Notes: a model not told the origin generated them from the sequence alone. Counted from the stretch's first letter, positions 32,324 through 41,484 are shown. The stretch: DNA of 64,000 nt from Nocardioides panzhihuensis (GCF_013408335.1 NZ_JACBZR010000001.1:4007501-4071500); one strand, 5' to 3'. Translations and numbers: made by a program.

Positions 32324-33784
32324 ATGACGACGTTCAAGGACCTCGGTGTTCACCCCGAGATCTGCGCTCCGCTCGAGCGCAAAGGCATCACTGTTCCCTT
32401 CGCCATCCAAGAGATGACGCTCTCGGTCGCCCTCCAGGGCACCGACCTGATCGGCCAGGCCCGCACCGGCTCCGGCAAGACGCTGGCCTTCGGCATCCCG
32501 GTCGTGCAGCGCAGCGTCTCTCCCAAGGACCCCGACTACATCGACCTGCCCCAGGGCAAGCCGCAGGCGCTGATCGTGGCCCCGACCCGCGAGCTGGCCA
32601 TGCAGGTCTCGGCCGAGATCTCGATGATCTCCGTGGACCGCGGTCTGCGCGTGCTGACCGTCTACGGCGGCGCGGGCTACGACCCCCAGCTCGACGCGCT
32701 GGAGAAGGGCGTCGACATCGTGGTCGGCACCCCGGGCCGCCTGATCGACCTGGCCAACCGCAAGGTCCTCGACCTCTCCCACGTGCACGCCCTCGTCCTC
32801 GACGAGGCCGACGAGATGCTCGACCTCGGGTTCCTTCCCGACGTGGAGAAGCTGGTCACCCTCACCCCGGAGACCCGCCAGACGCTGCTCTTCTCGGCCA
32901 CCATGCCGGGTGCGATCGTGGCGCTGGCCCGCTCCTACATGCGCCACCCGATGAACATCCGCGCCGAGTCCGCGAGCGAGCGCGAGACGGTGCCCGCCAC
33001 CGCACAGTTCGTCTACCAGGCCCACGACCTCGACAAGACCGAGATGATCGGTCGCCTGCTGCAGTGCGAGGACCACGACAAGATCGTCGTCTTCTCCCGC
33101 ACCAAGCGACAGGCTCAGCGGGTCGCCGACGACCTCGCCGAGCGCGGCTTCCCGGCCTCTCCTCTGCACGGGGACATGCAGCAGGCCGCCCGCGAGCGCG
33201 TGATGCAGAAGTTCCGTGACGGCAAGGTCGAGGTCCTGGTGGCCACCGACGTCGCCGCTCGTGGCATCGACGTCACCGGCGTCTCCCACGTGGTCAACTA
33301 CACCACCCCGGACGACGAGAAGACCTACGTCCACCGCATCGGCCGCACCGGCCGCGCCGGCGCCTCCGGCGTCGCGGTCACGTTCGTCGACTGGGCCGAC
33401 CTGCACAAGTGGAAGATGATCAACAAGGCTCTCGACCTTCCGTTCGACGAGCCGCAGGAGACCTACTCCTCCTCGGAGCACTTCCTCCACGACATGGGCA
33501 TCCCGAAGGGCACCAAGGGCCGGATCAAGGCTGCCGCGCCCGTCAAGCCCAAGGAGAAGGACTCCGAGAAGGACGGCGAGAAGCGTGAGCGCGCTCCGCG
33601 CAACCGCGACCGTCAGCGTACGCGCTCCCGCGGCGGCCAGGCCGTCGACAAGGCCGCTGCTCCGGCTGCCGCCGAGTCCGGCGAGTCTGCGACGAAGCCG
33701 GCCGACGGCGAGACCGAGGGCTCCGCGCCCCGGCGCCGCCGTCGCCGCCGCTCCTCGAGCAGCTCGGCGACGAAGACGGACTGA
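32324..33784 (+). CDS. DEAD-box ATP-dependent RNA helicase (RhlE-type)
   Basis: 486 residues from ATG 32324; the frame is open upstream but conserved sequence starts with TTFKDLGVHPEICAPL. Canonical motifs are present: Q motif FAIQEMT, I ARTGSGKT, Ia PTRELA, II VLDEADEML, III FSATMP, V ATDVAARGIDV, VI HRIGRTGRAG. The last 80 residues are Lys/Arg/Glu/Ala-rich with RRRRRRSSSSS, an RNA-binding tail. It matches the rhlE position (Rv3211). It probably remodels mRNA or ribosomal RNA structures, especially in cold. A perfect hairpin terminator with a T tract follows. Confidence 0.93.
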   Translation: MTTFKDLGVHPEICAPLERKGITVPFAIQEMTLSVALQGTDLIGQARTGSGKTLAFGIPVVQRSVSPKDPDYIDLPQGKPQALIVAPTRELAMQVSAEISMISVDRGLRVLTVYGGAGYDPQLDALEKGVDIVVGTPGRLIDLANRKVLDLSHVHALVLDEADEMLDLGFLPDVEKLVTLTPETRQTLLFSATMPGAIVALARSYMRHPMNIRAESASERETVPATAQFVYQAHDLDKTEMIGRLLQCEDHDKIVVFSRTKRQAQRVADDLAERGFPASPLHGDMQQAARERVMQKFRDGKVEVLVATDVAARGIDVTGVSHVVNYTTPDDEKTYVHRIGRTGRAGASGVAVTFVDWADLHKWKMINKALDLPFDEPQETYSSSEHFLHDMGIPKGTKGRIKAAAPVKPKEKDSEKDGEKRERAPRNRDRQRTRSRGGQAVDKAAAPAAAESGESATKPADGETEGSAPRRRRRRRSSSSSATKTD

Positions 33785-33826
33785 GCTCGCCGAGGCGGTT
33801 CCTTCGTCAAGGCATGCAGGTGAAGA

Positions 33827-33862
33827 AACACATCCCCAGCGGAGCTCCGCTGGGGATGTGTT
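33827..33862 (+). terminator. Strong terminator after the RNA helicase
   Basis: A perfect 36-bp palindrome (AACACATCCCCAGCGGAG and its reverse complement) ends in TTCTTT. The T tract follows on the plus strand, and the convergent Ldt gene ends at 33919. Confidence 0.9.
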
Positions 33863-33918
33863 CTTTCGGCTGCATACCCTTCGACAAGCTCAGGACATCG
33901 CCTTGACGAAGGACCGCG

Positions 33919-34590
33919 CTAGTCCGTGACGACCACCTTGGTGCCGAGCCGCGCGAAGCGCCACATCGCCTTCGCGTCCGGCTCCGCCTGGCGGATGCAC
34001 CCGTGCGACAGCGGGGTGCCGAGCTGGGCGCGGGACTGCACGCGCTTGCCCTTGTCGACCGGGATGTTGTGGAACCCGATCGCGGCGTTGGGGCCCTTGG
34101 TGAAGCGTACGAACCACTTCATCCTGCCCGAGTCGTTGATGCCCCTGGCGTGCTTGGAACGGGAGAAGACGCGGAAGGTGCCGGGCTTCAGATTGTCGTA
34201 GACGCTGCCCGAGACCGGATAGGTACGCAGCGGCCGATCGGCCGCGGAGACGATCCAGACCCGCTGACGGCTGATCGAGAAGACCGCCCGGCGTCCGTCG
34301 CCGGAGTCGGCCGGCAGCATCTTCTCCGCAGTGGCGATCCAGGCGGCGACGTGGCGCGTGGTGTCCCCCTCGCGCAGGGTGTCGGGCGGCAGGGCCGGAG
34401 CGCGAACCTCCTCGCCCGCGCCCATCTTCACACCGCCGGCGGTCATGCTGGGCCGACCGTCGGCCGGAGGCTCGGCGACCACCTCGATCCCGCCATACAG
34501 ACCGGCTGCGGTCAGCAAGGATGCGGCGAAGAGCATCTTGGCGCGCCTGAGAGGCCGAGGTCTCGTCCGATGCCGCCCGCCGCGGCTCAC
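33919..34590 (-). CDS. L,D-transpeptidase (YkuD family)
   Basis: About 223 residues from GTG 34590; TTG 34665 is an upstream alternative. A basic N-terminus and one hydrophobic span (RAKMLFAASLLTAAGLYGG) make it a membrane-anchored or exported protein. The catalytic domain has IGFHNIPVDKG and SHGCIRQ, i.e. the HX..SHGC motif with His and Cys of YkuD transpeptidases. It forms 3-3 cross-links in peptidoglycan or ties lipoproteins to it. Both ends of the gene are intergenic, with a repeat word CTTCGACAAGCTCAGG at about 33880. Confidence 0.88.
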   Translation of the reverse strand: MSRGGRHRTRPRPLRRAKMLFAASLLTAAGLYGGIEVVAEPPADGRPSMTAGGVKMGAGEEVRAPALPPDTLREGDTTRHVAAWIATAEKMLPADSGDGRRAVFSISRQRVWIVSAADRPLRTYPVSGSVYDNLKPGTFRVFSRSKHARGINDSGRMKWFVRFTKGPNAAIGFHNIPVDKGKRVQSRAQLGTPLSHGCIRQAEPDAKAMWRFARLGTKVVVTD

Positions 34591-34759
34591 TTCTCCACCG
34601 CGCGTCCGAGTACGCCTGCGAAATCCACGTCGAACATCATCCAAACTCCGGTGACCGCAAGTCAACTGTCACACGACAGACAGAAACCTCGGTTCCGCTG
34701 GTGGACGGCCGGTCTGACACCCGGGTCCCCCGCGCACCTCGTGGTGGCAGGATTGCCCC

Positions 34760-35524
34760 ATGTCGACACCCACCTCCCTGATCACCGGCGCGACCGCCGG
34801 CATCGGACTGGCCTTCGCCCAGCAGCTCGCCGCCCGCGGTCACGACCTCGTCCTCGTGGCCCGTGACGAGGAGCGTCTCAACGGCGTCGCGAAGGACCTG
34901 ACCGACGCTCACGGCATCGGCGTCGAGGTGCTCCGCGCCGACCTGATCGACAGCGCCGACCTGGCCCGGGTCGAGGCGCGCCTGGCCGACGCCGAGCATC
35001 CGGTCGACCTGCTGGTCAACAACGCCGGGCACGGCCTCAAGCACCGTTTCCTCGACAACACCGCCGACGAGGAGACCGCCATGGCGCAGGTGCTCGTCAT
35101 CGCGCCGCTGCGCCTGTCCCACGCCGCGCTGGGCGCCCAGGTGGCCCGCGGCCACGGCGGCATCATCAACGTCGGCTCCGTCGCCTCCTACCTCCCCCGC
35201 GGCACCTACTCGGCCGCCAAGGCGTGGATCAACTCCTTCACCGAGTGGGCCCACAACGAGTACGCCGGCAAGGGGATCAAGGTGATGGCCCTGTTGCCGG
35301 GCTTCACCAAGACCGAGTTCCACGAGCGCCTCGGCTCCGGCTACGACTCCGCCCCGGCGTGGATGTGGCTCGACGTCGACGACCTGGTCCGTGAGGCGCT
35401 CGAGGACTACGAGAGCGACAAGATCTTCTCGATCCCGAGCAAGCGCTACAAGGCCCTGGCCACCCTCGCGCGAGCGGTCCCGACCGGCGTGCTCCAGAAA
35501 TTCCAGTCCCTGGGCCGCAGGTAG
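34760..35524 (+). CDS. Short-chain dehydrogenase/reductase
   Basis: 254 residues, ATG 34760. The Rossmann TGATAGIGLAFAQQLAARGH (TGxxxGIG), NNAGHG, the catalytic Ser in VGSVASY, and Tyr-x-x-x-Lys (YSAAK) are all there. Its similarity is of the short, classical SDR class of the YdfG/DltE type, and substrate cannot be told. The C-terminus is extended with LVREALEDYESDKIFSIPSKRYKAL. It is convergent with the marC gene, 11 bp away, with no terminator between. Confidence 0.85.
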   Translation: MSTPTSLITGATAGIGLAFAQQLAARGHDLVLVARDEERLNGVAKDLTDAHGIGVEVLRADLIDSADLARVEARLADAEHPVDLLVNNAGHGLKHRFLDNTADEETAMAQVLVIAPLRLSHAALGAQVARGHGGIINVGSVASYLPRGTYSAAKAWINSFTEWAHNEYAGKGIKVMALLPGFTKTEFHERLGSGYDSAPAWMWLDVDDLVREALEDYESDKIFSIPSKRYKALATLARAVPTGVLQKFQSLGRR

Positions 35525-35535
35525 CCGAGCCGGTC

Positions 35536-36135
35536 TCAAGCGTTCGCGACGAAGGTCGTGACCGCGTCTGCGACCATCTGGACGGCGATCGCCGAGAGCA
35601 GCAGTCCGGCGATCCGGGTGATGAGCAGGACGCCGGACTCCTTGAGGACCTTCAGGATCGGGATGGAGAAGACCATCGCGACCAGTAGAGCGAGGTGGAC
35701 GACGATGAGTCCGAGGCCGAGCCCGAAGGCGGTCCCGACCGAGTCGACCTCTTGGGTGAAGACCATGGTCGCGACGATCGCGCCGGGGCCGGCCAGGAGC
35801 GGGGTGCCGAGCGGCACCAGGGCGACGTTGGCTCCGGCGGCGGCGACAGGGTCGTCGAAGTTGTCGGTGAGCAGCTCGAGGGCGACCAGCAGCAGGAGCA
35901 GGCCGCCGGCGCACTGCAGCGCCTCGAGGGAGATGTGCAGGAAGTGCAGGATCGCCTGTCCGAACAGCGCGAAGATCGTGATCACCAGGAACGAGACCGC
36001 GACCGCGAGCAGCGCCGCGCGGCGCTGCTTGGCCGGTGACTGCCCCGCGGTCAGCGACAAGAAGATCGGGATCGTGCCGACCGGGTCCATGATCACGAAG
36101 AGCGTCACGAACGTGGAGACGAAGATCTCGGTCAC
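35536..36135 (-). CDS. MarC-family integral membrane protein (UPF0056)
   Basis: 199 residues from GTG 36135, overlapping the upstream PHP stop by four bases. The start VTEIFVSTFVTLFVIMDPVGTIPIF and GANVALVPLGTPLLAGPGAI are the MarC/SnatA signature. Five to six transmembrane segments are predicted. MarC-like proteins were once linked to multidrug resistance and SnatA to amino-acid export; the actual cargo here is unknown. Tight GTGA overlap with the PHP gene indicates an operon. Confidence 0.88.
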   Translation of the reverse strand: MTEIFVSTFVTLFVIMDPVGTIPIFLSLTAGQSPAKQRRAALLAVAVSFLVITIFALFGQAILHFLHISLEALQCAGGLLLLLVALELLTDNFDDPVAAAGANVALVPLGTPLLAGPGAIVATMVFTQEVDSVGTAFGLGLGLIVVHLALLVAMVFSIPILKVLKESGVLLITRIAGLLLSAIAVQMVADAVTTFVANA

Positions 36136-37007
36136 CGTACGACCTCGGGAGTGACTCGTCCGGAGGCTGCCGAGGCGGCGGCGGCGCGCTCCAGGAGCCG
36201 CTCGTACTCGGCTGGTGCAGTGGTGTTCACTCCCAGATGGTGACCCACCTTCCCGGTGCCGTGGTAATCGCTGGAACCGGTCACCACGAGGTCGAGATTG
36301 CGGGCGATCACCCGCAGCTTCTCGCGCGTTTCCGGGGTGTGGTCCTGGTGGTCGACCTCCAGCCCGGACAGGCCCGTGTCGACCAGCGAGGAGATGGCCG
36401 CCTCGTCCGGCTGCTGGTGTCCGGAGCGCCCCCACGGATGGGCGATCACGGTCACTCCGCCGGCGGCGGCGACGGTGCGGATCATGGGCTCGAGCGGGGC
36501 GGCGTAGCGGCTGACGTTGGCAGGTTTCCCGGCCCCGAGGTAGCGGTTGAACGCCTCGTCGCGACTGTGCACGTATCCCTTGGCGACGAGCGCGTCGGCC
36601 AGGTGCGGGCGCCCAGAGGCGGCGGCATGACCGGAGACGGCCGCGACGTCCTCGAGCGACACCTCGATGCCGAGACGCGCCAGCCTGGCCAGCATCAGTG
36701 GCAGCCGTCCGTCGCGGCCCGCGAGAACACGGGCGAGCTCTGCGACCAGCGGCGGGTGGGTCCGGTCGGGCAGGTAGGCCAGCAGGTGCACGCTGTGGCC
36801 GAGGTGGTCGGTGCTGATCTCCATGCCCCGCACCAGCCCGATGCCCACGTCCGCGGCCGCCGCGGCCGCCTCGTCCCAGCTGCCGGCGGTGTCGTGGTCG
36901 GTGATCGCGACGACGTCGAGCCCAGCGGCCTTGGCCGCCTGGACCAGCTCGGTGGGCGAATCGGTCCCGTCACTCACCCGCGAGTGAGTATGGAGGTCGA
37001 TGCGCAC
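36132..37007 (-). CDS. PHP-domain phosphatase (RNase AM/nucleoside 3',5'-bisphosphatase-like)
   Basis: 291 residues from ATG 37007. The PHP metal-binding motifs are complete: MRIDLHTHSRVSDG, ITDHDT, GMEIS, HPWG near 195, and GSSDYHG near 250. This set matches YciV/Cv1693-type enzymes that remove 3' phosphate from nucleotide bisphosphates or trim RNA 5' ends. It is in an operon with marC downstream (GTGA overlap); the DUF6758 gene lies 9 bp upstream on the same strand, so three genes may share one transcript. Confidence 0.85.
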   Translation of the reverse strand: MRIDLHTHSRVSDGTDSPTELVQAAKAAGLDVVAITDHDTAGSWDEAAAAAADVGIGLVRGMEISTDHLGHSVHLLAYLPDRTHPPLVAELARVLAGRDGRLPLMLARLARLGIEVSLEDVAAVSGHAAASGRPHLADALVAKGYVHSRDEAFNRYLGAGKPANVSRYAAPLEPMIRTVAAAGGVTVIAHPWGRSGHQQPDEAAISSLVDTGLSGLEVDHQDHTPETREKLRVIARNLDLVVTGSSDYHGTGKVGHHLGVNTTAPAEYERLLERAAAASAASGRVTPEVVR

Positions 37008-37016
37008 TCGGCCATA

Positions 37017-37658
37017 CTAGTGGTCCCACCAGGAGCCGCTGGTCCCGCCGAAGGGCAGCTCGACCATCTGGATACCGAGATCGCCGACCTGGCGCAAGTG
37101 CCAGCCGTCCTGGAGCATCAGCATCGCCGTGGCCGGCCGGAAGACCAGCCACAGCCAGCGGCCTGCGGCCTCTCCGACCAGCACCGACCGCTCCCACTCC
37201 TCGGCCCCGTTGGTCCACTGGGTGATCGGCCACAGCGGGACCATCTGCCCGCCGACGCGGACCTTCGTGGTGGGCGGCCCGGCGCAGGCGTCGACACCGG
37301 GATCGGGGCCTTCCGTACGCGCGCACCGAGCGCCCAGCCCGACGCCGGCCTCCTCGGTGACGACGCTCAGCTCGAACGGCCCGTCGTCTGGGGTCACCCC
37401 GGTCCAGGTGAGCAGTGTCCCCGATCCCTTGGCCTCGTCGCCGACCACGGCGAGGTCGGCGATCGACCAACCCGTCTCGACCGGCCAGGGAACGTAGGTG
37501 GGCACCTCACCGGCCAGGGCCAGAACCTGCACCAGATCCTCGTAGGAGGCCTTGTCCGTACGCCACACCGGGGACACCACGCCGTGCTCGGGGCAGGACC
37601 GGCTGCCGCCGGCGCCGATGTTCGCCACCGGCGTCGCGCAGCGTGGACATCCAACCAC
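37017..37658 (-). CDS. DUF6758 protein
   Basis: 213 residues from GTG 37658, selected because GGGGTGG precedes it at 6 nt; GTG 37667 is an alternative. The N-terminus VGCPRCATPV and a later SCPEHG suggest a small zinc finger. It ends in EAAGRWLWLVFRP...LQDGWHLRQVGDLG, the pattern shared with Streptomyces DUF6758 proteins next to the same PHP and MarC genes. The function is unknown, probably cytosolic. A longer frame (to 37745) overlaps the sulfotransferase gene. Confidence 0.75.
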   Translation of the reverse strand: MVGCPRCATPVANIGAGGSRSCPEHGVVSPVWRTDKASYEDLVQVLALAGEVPTYVPWPVETGWSIADLAVVGDEAKGSGTLLTWTGVTPDDGPFELSVVTEEAGVGLGARCARTEGPDPGVDACAGPPTTKVRVGGQMVPLWPITQWTNGAEEWERSVLVGEAAGRWLWLVFRPATAMLMLQDGWHLRQVGDLGIQMVELPFGGTSGSWWDH

Positions 37659-37699
37659 TAAAGCCACCCCACAACGGTGACTCCTACTGCCAGGTTCGG

Positions 37700-38884
37700 T
37701 CAAGCGCGGGCCGTGTGTCTCGCGCGGGTGCGACGGACCGCCCACTCGACGAGGTCGGCGAGCGCCTCGACCGCTTCAGCGCACGCACGACCGGCAGGAG
37801 CGGCGGCGTCGGGCTCCCACTCCGGGACGGTCTCCGGCCCCCATCCTGGGCGCGGGTTGGTCTCCGCCCGGTGGACCAACCACGCCCGCAGCTCCACGTG
37901 GGTGGCCGCCGCCGCGGCCGCGGTACGGTCATCGGTGACCGCCGAGGGATCGGCGCCGTCGACCTCGACCGGGGTCAGGTCCGACCAGTCTCCGTGCAGG
38001 CTCACGCCCAGCCTCTGCACCCCCACGACCTGCTGGTTCGCGGCTCTCTCGACCCACGGCTCGACCCGCAGCCCGATCCGTTCGTCCTCGACGTCGAGAC
38101 CCGGCATCAGCCTCTTGGCGAGCACGTGCTTGCGCAGCCGGATGCCGGCCGGGAAGCTCAGCTCGCGCGCGTCGAGAGCCAGGTTGAGGCGGCGCAGCAG
38201 GTCCGTGCGTACGACGCCGAGCGAGGCGTTCTGGGGCCGCCGGGTCCTGACGTCCTCGAAGGAGAACCCGATCACCTCGCCGAACCGCTCCAGCAGGGCT
38301 CCGCCGGGCGCGTCCGGCCCCGGGACGGTCACGACATGCACGGGGCCGGCGACGCTCCACCGTCGAGCGATCCCGACCGCGTCCTGCTCGCTCCAGAACC
38401 GGCTGGAAGCGGTCAACCGGCCCGGGAAGAGCCGCCGCGGTCGTCTCGCCCTGGCCGCGGCGACGAAGTCGGACCAGGACCAGACCTCACCGTTCTGGAC
38501 GACCTCCTGCCACATCGCGGGCAGGTTGCGGTTGAGATCGCGTACGGACAGGACGATCTCGGGAGATGGCAGACTCGCGAGGAGCTTCTCCACGACATCG
38601 CCGCCGACTGGTGCGAGCAGCTCGGCGGAGATGACCGCCGTCCCGTGCCAGGCGTCGATCTCGTCGACGAGCCGCTGCCACGCGCCTTCGATCGAGCGGT
38701 CCCCGGCCAGCGACGTCTGAAGACCGCGCAGGTTCCAGGCGGCGTCCGCCTGGTCTCGCCACGTCCTGCCCGGGACGAGTATGCCCAGGTCGGTCAGGTG
38801 CTCTCGATGCGCGTAGAGCGCGTGCTGCAAGGACGTGGTGCCGGACTTCATCGCGCCGACATGGACGATCACACGACGTGCCAC
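37700..38884 (-). CDS. Sulfotransferase-like protein (paralogue 1)
   Basis: 394 residues from GTG 38884. The start RRVIVHVGAMKSGTTSLQHAL holds the PAPS 5'-phosphosulfate-binding loop (MKSGTT) of sulfotransferases. A later EIVLSVRDLNRNLPAMWQEV carries the Arg-rich 3'-phosphate-binding motif. It has no signal peptide or membrane span. A paralogue with the same start occurs at 42469-43620 (similar length and motifs, about 40-50% identity by eye). Sulfated acceptor unknown; a glycosyltransferase lies beside the paralogue, suggesting sulfated glycans or glycolipids. Confidence 0.75.
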   Translation of the reverse strand: MARRVIVHVGAMKSGTTSLQHALYAHREHLTDLGILVPGRTWRDQADAAWNLRGLQTSLAGDRSIEGAWQRLVDEIDAWHGTAVISAELLAPVGGDVVEKLLASLPSPEIVLSVRDLNRNLPAMWQEVVQNGEVWSWSDFVAAARARRPRRLFPGRLTASSRFWSEQDAVGIARRWSVAGPVHVVTVPGPDAPGGALLERFGEVIGFSFEDVRTRRPQNASLGVVRTDLLRRLNLALDARELSFPAGIRLRKHVLAKRLMPGLDVEDERIGLRVEPWVERAANQQVVGVQRLGVSLHGDWSDLTPVEVDGADPSAVTDDRTAAAAAATHVELRAWLVHRAETNPRPGWGPETVPEWEPDAAAPAGRACAEAVEALADLVEWAVRRTRARHTARA

Positions 38885-38979
38885 AGCTGCCCTCCTCGGG
38901 CGGCCGCGGGATGTTACGGCCGCTCAAAAAGGGGACCACATCAGCCCGCGCAACACCACCCGACCAGGCTATGGACGAG

Positions 38980-39534
38980 CTATGTATTCCAATGCTTCAC
39001 CACGGGTTGGTCGTGGTGGGTGTCGAGCATCGAGACGGTCGCGGTGTCCAGCCTGAAGAGCCGTCCCTCGCTCACCGGTAGGCCCAGCCACACCGCCGCC
39101 AACGCACACAGCGAGTGCCCGTGGGAGAAGACCAGGGTGTCGCCGTCGCGCTCGCGGGCAGCCGTGGCGACGCGAGCCAGCCGCTCCTGGACGGAGGCCG
39201 CGGGCTCTCCCCTGGGCGTGACCGAGGTCCACAGGCTCCAGCCGGGATCGGTCCGGTGGATCTCCGGGGTGGTGATGCCCTCGTAGTCGCCGTAGTCCCA
39301 CTCGACCAGGTCCTCGGTGACGGTGGCGTCGGGGAAGCCCGCGAGCTCAGCCGTACGCAGGGCCCGCTGTCGCGGCGAGGTCAGCACCGCGGCGTACGTC
39401 TGCTCCTTCAGCCTCGGCGCCAGCGCCAGGGCGCTCTCCTCACCTTCGGGCAGGAGAGGGAGGTCTGTGTGGGAGGTGTGCCGACCGTTGAGCGACCACT
39501 CGGTGGTGCCGTGCCTGACGAGGAAGAGGGCCAT
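38980..39534 (-). CDS. Histidine phosphatase family protein (Gpm2/Rv3214-like)
   Basis: 184 residues from ATG 39534. The phosphohistidine motif LVRHGTTEWS is at 5-14, then SPRQRALRTAEL with the second Arg, Glu in EWDYGDYEG near residue 87, and FSHGHSLC late. The residue pattern is that of the broad-specificity acid phosphatase Rv3214 rather than true phosphoglycerate mutase. It may also act as a sugar or nucleotide phosphatase. The gene is convergent with nothing close; the sulfotransferase gene lies downstream on the same strand. Confidence 0.88.
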   Translation of the reverse strand: MALFLVRHGTTEWSLNGRHTSHTDLPLLPEGEESALALAPRLKEQTYAAVLTSPRQRALRTAELAGFPDATVTEDLVEWDYGDYEGITTPEIHRTDPGWSLWTSVTPRGEPAASVQERLARVATAARERDGDTLVFSHGHSLCALAAVWLGLPVSEGRLFRLDTATVSMLDTHHDQPVVKHWNT

Positions 39535-39570
39535 GGCCCCATCAAACCAGCCCCGGACCAGACCAGCGGG

Positions 39571-40362
39571 TCACGCCCGGGTGATGAACCGGTTGACCTC
39601 GCGGGAGAGCACATTGGGCGCCAGATCTGCGGCGGTCGAGAGCAGCTTGGCCGGGAACCCGACCGCGGTGTGCACCTTCGGCAGCCGGAACAGCCCCGTG
39701 CGCGGCTGCGCCATCTCCCAGACCTGGTCGGCCACGTCCTCGACGGTGAGCCGGATGCCCAAGGTCTCGTGGGACGAGGCGACGTTGCCGTCCAGCAGCG
39801 CGGTCTTCACCCACAGCGGCCAGACCGCCTGCACCCGGATGCCCTCCTTGCGCCACTCCAGCTCCAGCGCCTCGGTGAGCCCGCGCACGGCGTACTTCGA
39901 CGCACTGTAGGAGGCGATCTCCGGCTGCCCGTAGATCGCGCTCGCGCTGCAGACGTTGATGACACCCGAGCCGGGGGTGGCCCGCAGGTAGGGGTAGGCC
40001 GTGTGGCAGCCGTTGATCACGCCGTTGACGTTGATCTCGATGGTCTGGTGGTGCTTGGCCAGGTCGACGTCGGCCAGGCGGCCGGCACGCAGGATGCCGG
40101 CGTTGTTGACCAGCAGGTCGAGACGGCCACCGGCGGCAGTGGCGAACTCCTCGATCGCCGCCTTCCAGGAGTCGGGGTCGGTGACGTCGAGCGCGCCGCC
40201 GATCGCGAGCTCGGTCCCCAGGCTCGCGGCGACGTCACGGGCCAGGTCGGCGTCGATGTCGTAGACACCGACGAACCAGCCCGACGCCGCGAACTTCTCG
40301 ACGATCGCCTTGCCGATGCCCTGTGCGGAACCGGAGACGAAGAGTGACTTCCTGTTGGCCAT
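39571..40362 (-). CDS. SDR-family oxidoreductase, operon with mch
   Basis: 263 residues from ATG 40362, AAGGAG at 6 nt. It has FVSGSAQGIGKAIVEKFAASG (TGxxxGIG variant), NNAGILR, the catalytic Ser in VCSASAIYG and YSASK. The SDR starts 10 bp after mch ends and so is cotranscribed with mesaconyl-CoA hydratase. It may be an acyl-CoA-type or keto-ester reductase, but no substrate is clear. The upstream mch operator would control it as well. Confidence 0.85.
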   Translation of the reverse strand: MANRKSLFVSGSAQGIGKAIVEKFAASGWFVGVYDIDADLARDVAASLGTELAIGGALDVTDPDSWKAAIEEFATAAGGRLDLLVNNAGILRAGRLADVDLAKHHQTIEINVNGVINGCHTAYPYLRATPGSGVINVCSASAIYGQPEIASYSASKYAVRGLTEALELEWRKEGIRVQAVWPLWVKTALLDGNVASSHETLGIRLTVEDVADQVWEMAQPRTGLFRLPKVHTAVGFPAKLLSTAADLAPNVLSREVNRFITRA

Positions 40363-40372
40363 GACGTGCTCC

Positions 40373-41455
40373 TTACGCCGGGATGAGCGTCCAGTAGTCG
40401 AGGTCGAGCAGCACCCCGGGCGCGTACTTGCCGTCCTCGCCACGCAGGGTCATCGACTCGTCGCGACCCTTGGTGGCTACCAGGCGCAGCCTCAGGGCGC
40501 CGACACCTGCGGCGTCGGTCTCCCCAGAATCAAGCACAGTGCGGTCGAGGACCTCGGACCAGGCGTAGACGGTGTCACCGGCGAAGGCCGGGGAGGTGTG
40601 GGCGCCGGCGTTGATCGCGGCGACGAGCTGAGCGTTGGCGAGACCGTTGAACGACAGCGCACGGGCCAGCGAGATGATGTGGCCGCCGTAGACGAGGTTG
40701 CGGCCGTCGGGCCGCGCCTCGACGTTGAAGTGCACCTTCGCGGTGTTCTGCCACAGACGGGTGGCCTGCTGGTGCTCGGAGGCGGTCAGGGTGACGCCGT
40801 CGACGTGGTCGATCTTCTCGCCGACCTCGTAGTCGGCGAGCCGGTGCGGCTCACCGGCGGCGGTGAAGTCGTAGGAGGAGAAGTCCAGGCCCTTGGGCAC
40901 GATCAGGTTCTTGGCGTCGACCGCCTTCGCCAGCTCCGGGATCACGGTCTCGGGCGCGGCGGTTCCCTCGGGGTCTGAACGCAGTGGCCCCGAGCCTGTC
41001 GAGACCCGCTTGTGCACCATCACCCAGCGCGCCCAGTCGATGACGACCTCGCCACGCTGGTTGGTGGCGGTGGAGCGTACGTAGACGACGCCGGACCTGC
41101 CGTTGGAGTTCTGCTTGAGACCGATGACCTCGGACCTCGTCGAGAGGGTGTCGCCCGGCACCACCGGCTGGTGGAAGCGGCACTCGGCGTAGCCGAGGTT
41201 GGCGACGGCGTTCAGGGATACGTCCGGGACGGTCTTGCCGAAGGCGATGTGGAAGCCGATCAGCTCCTCGACGGGGTGCTGCTCCAGCCCGACGGAGGCC
41301 GCGAACGCAGCGCTCGAGGGCAACGCGAAGCGAGTCGGGTAGAGCGAACCGTACGCAGCCCGGTCGCCCTCGGTCACCGTGCGCGGCGTGGCGTGCTCGA
41401 TGACCTGGCCGACCTGGAAGTCCTCGAAGAAGTTGCCGGGGTTCGTCTTGCTCAT
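40373..41455 (-). CDS. mch: Mesaconyl-CoA hydratase (MaoC-type, ethylmalonyl-CoA pathway)
   Basis: 360 residues. The start MSKTNPGNFFEDFQVGQVIEH, then TVPDVSLNAVANLGYAECRFH and, in the second hot-dog half, YGGHIISLARALSFNGLANA, match the Rhodobacter mesaconyl-CoA hydratase along the whole length. The enzyme adds water to mesaconyl-CoA to give beta-methylmalyl-CoA. Between the two halves, residues about 151-164 (VSTGSGPLRSDPEG) are missing in Rhodobacter and correspond to the GTCTCGAC palindromic repeat. mcd lies 3.7 kb upstream with a related palindrome. The gene heads an operon with the SDR. Confidence 0.9.
   Translation of the reverse strand: MSKTNPGNFFEDFQVGQVIEHATPRTVTEGDRAAYGSLYPTRFALPSSAAFAASVGLEQHPVEELIGFHIAFGKTVPDVSLNAVANLGYAECRFHQPVVPGDTLSTRSEVIGLKQNSNGRSGVVYVRSTATNQRGEVVIDWARWVMVHKRVSTGSGPLRSDPEGTAAPETVIPELAKAVDAKNLIVPKGLDFSSYDFTAAGEPHRLADYEVGEKIDHVDGVTLTASEHQQATRLWQNTAKVHFNVEARPDGRNLVYGGHIISLARALSFNGLANAQLVAAINAGAHTSPAFAGDTVYAWSEVLDRTVLDSGETDAAGVGALRLRLVATKGRDESMTLRGEDGKYAPGVLLDLDYWTLIPA
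40967..41006. repeat. Palindromic repeat copy inside mch
   Basis: Arms CTCGGGG (40967-40973) and CCCCGAG (40988-40994) are followed by CCTGTCGAGACC, the shared repeat core. In mch the frame reads through it as VSTGSGPLRSDPEG, precisely in the linker between the hot-dog halves. Confidence 0.7.
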
Positions 41456-41484
41456 CTGCGGCCTCTCGTCCGTGAGTCTGCGTG

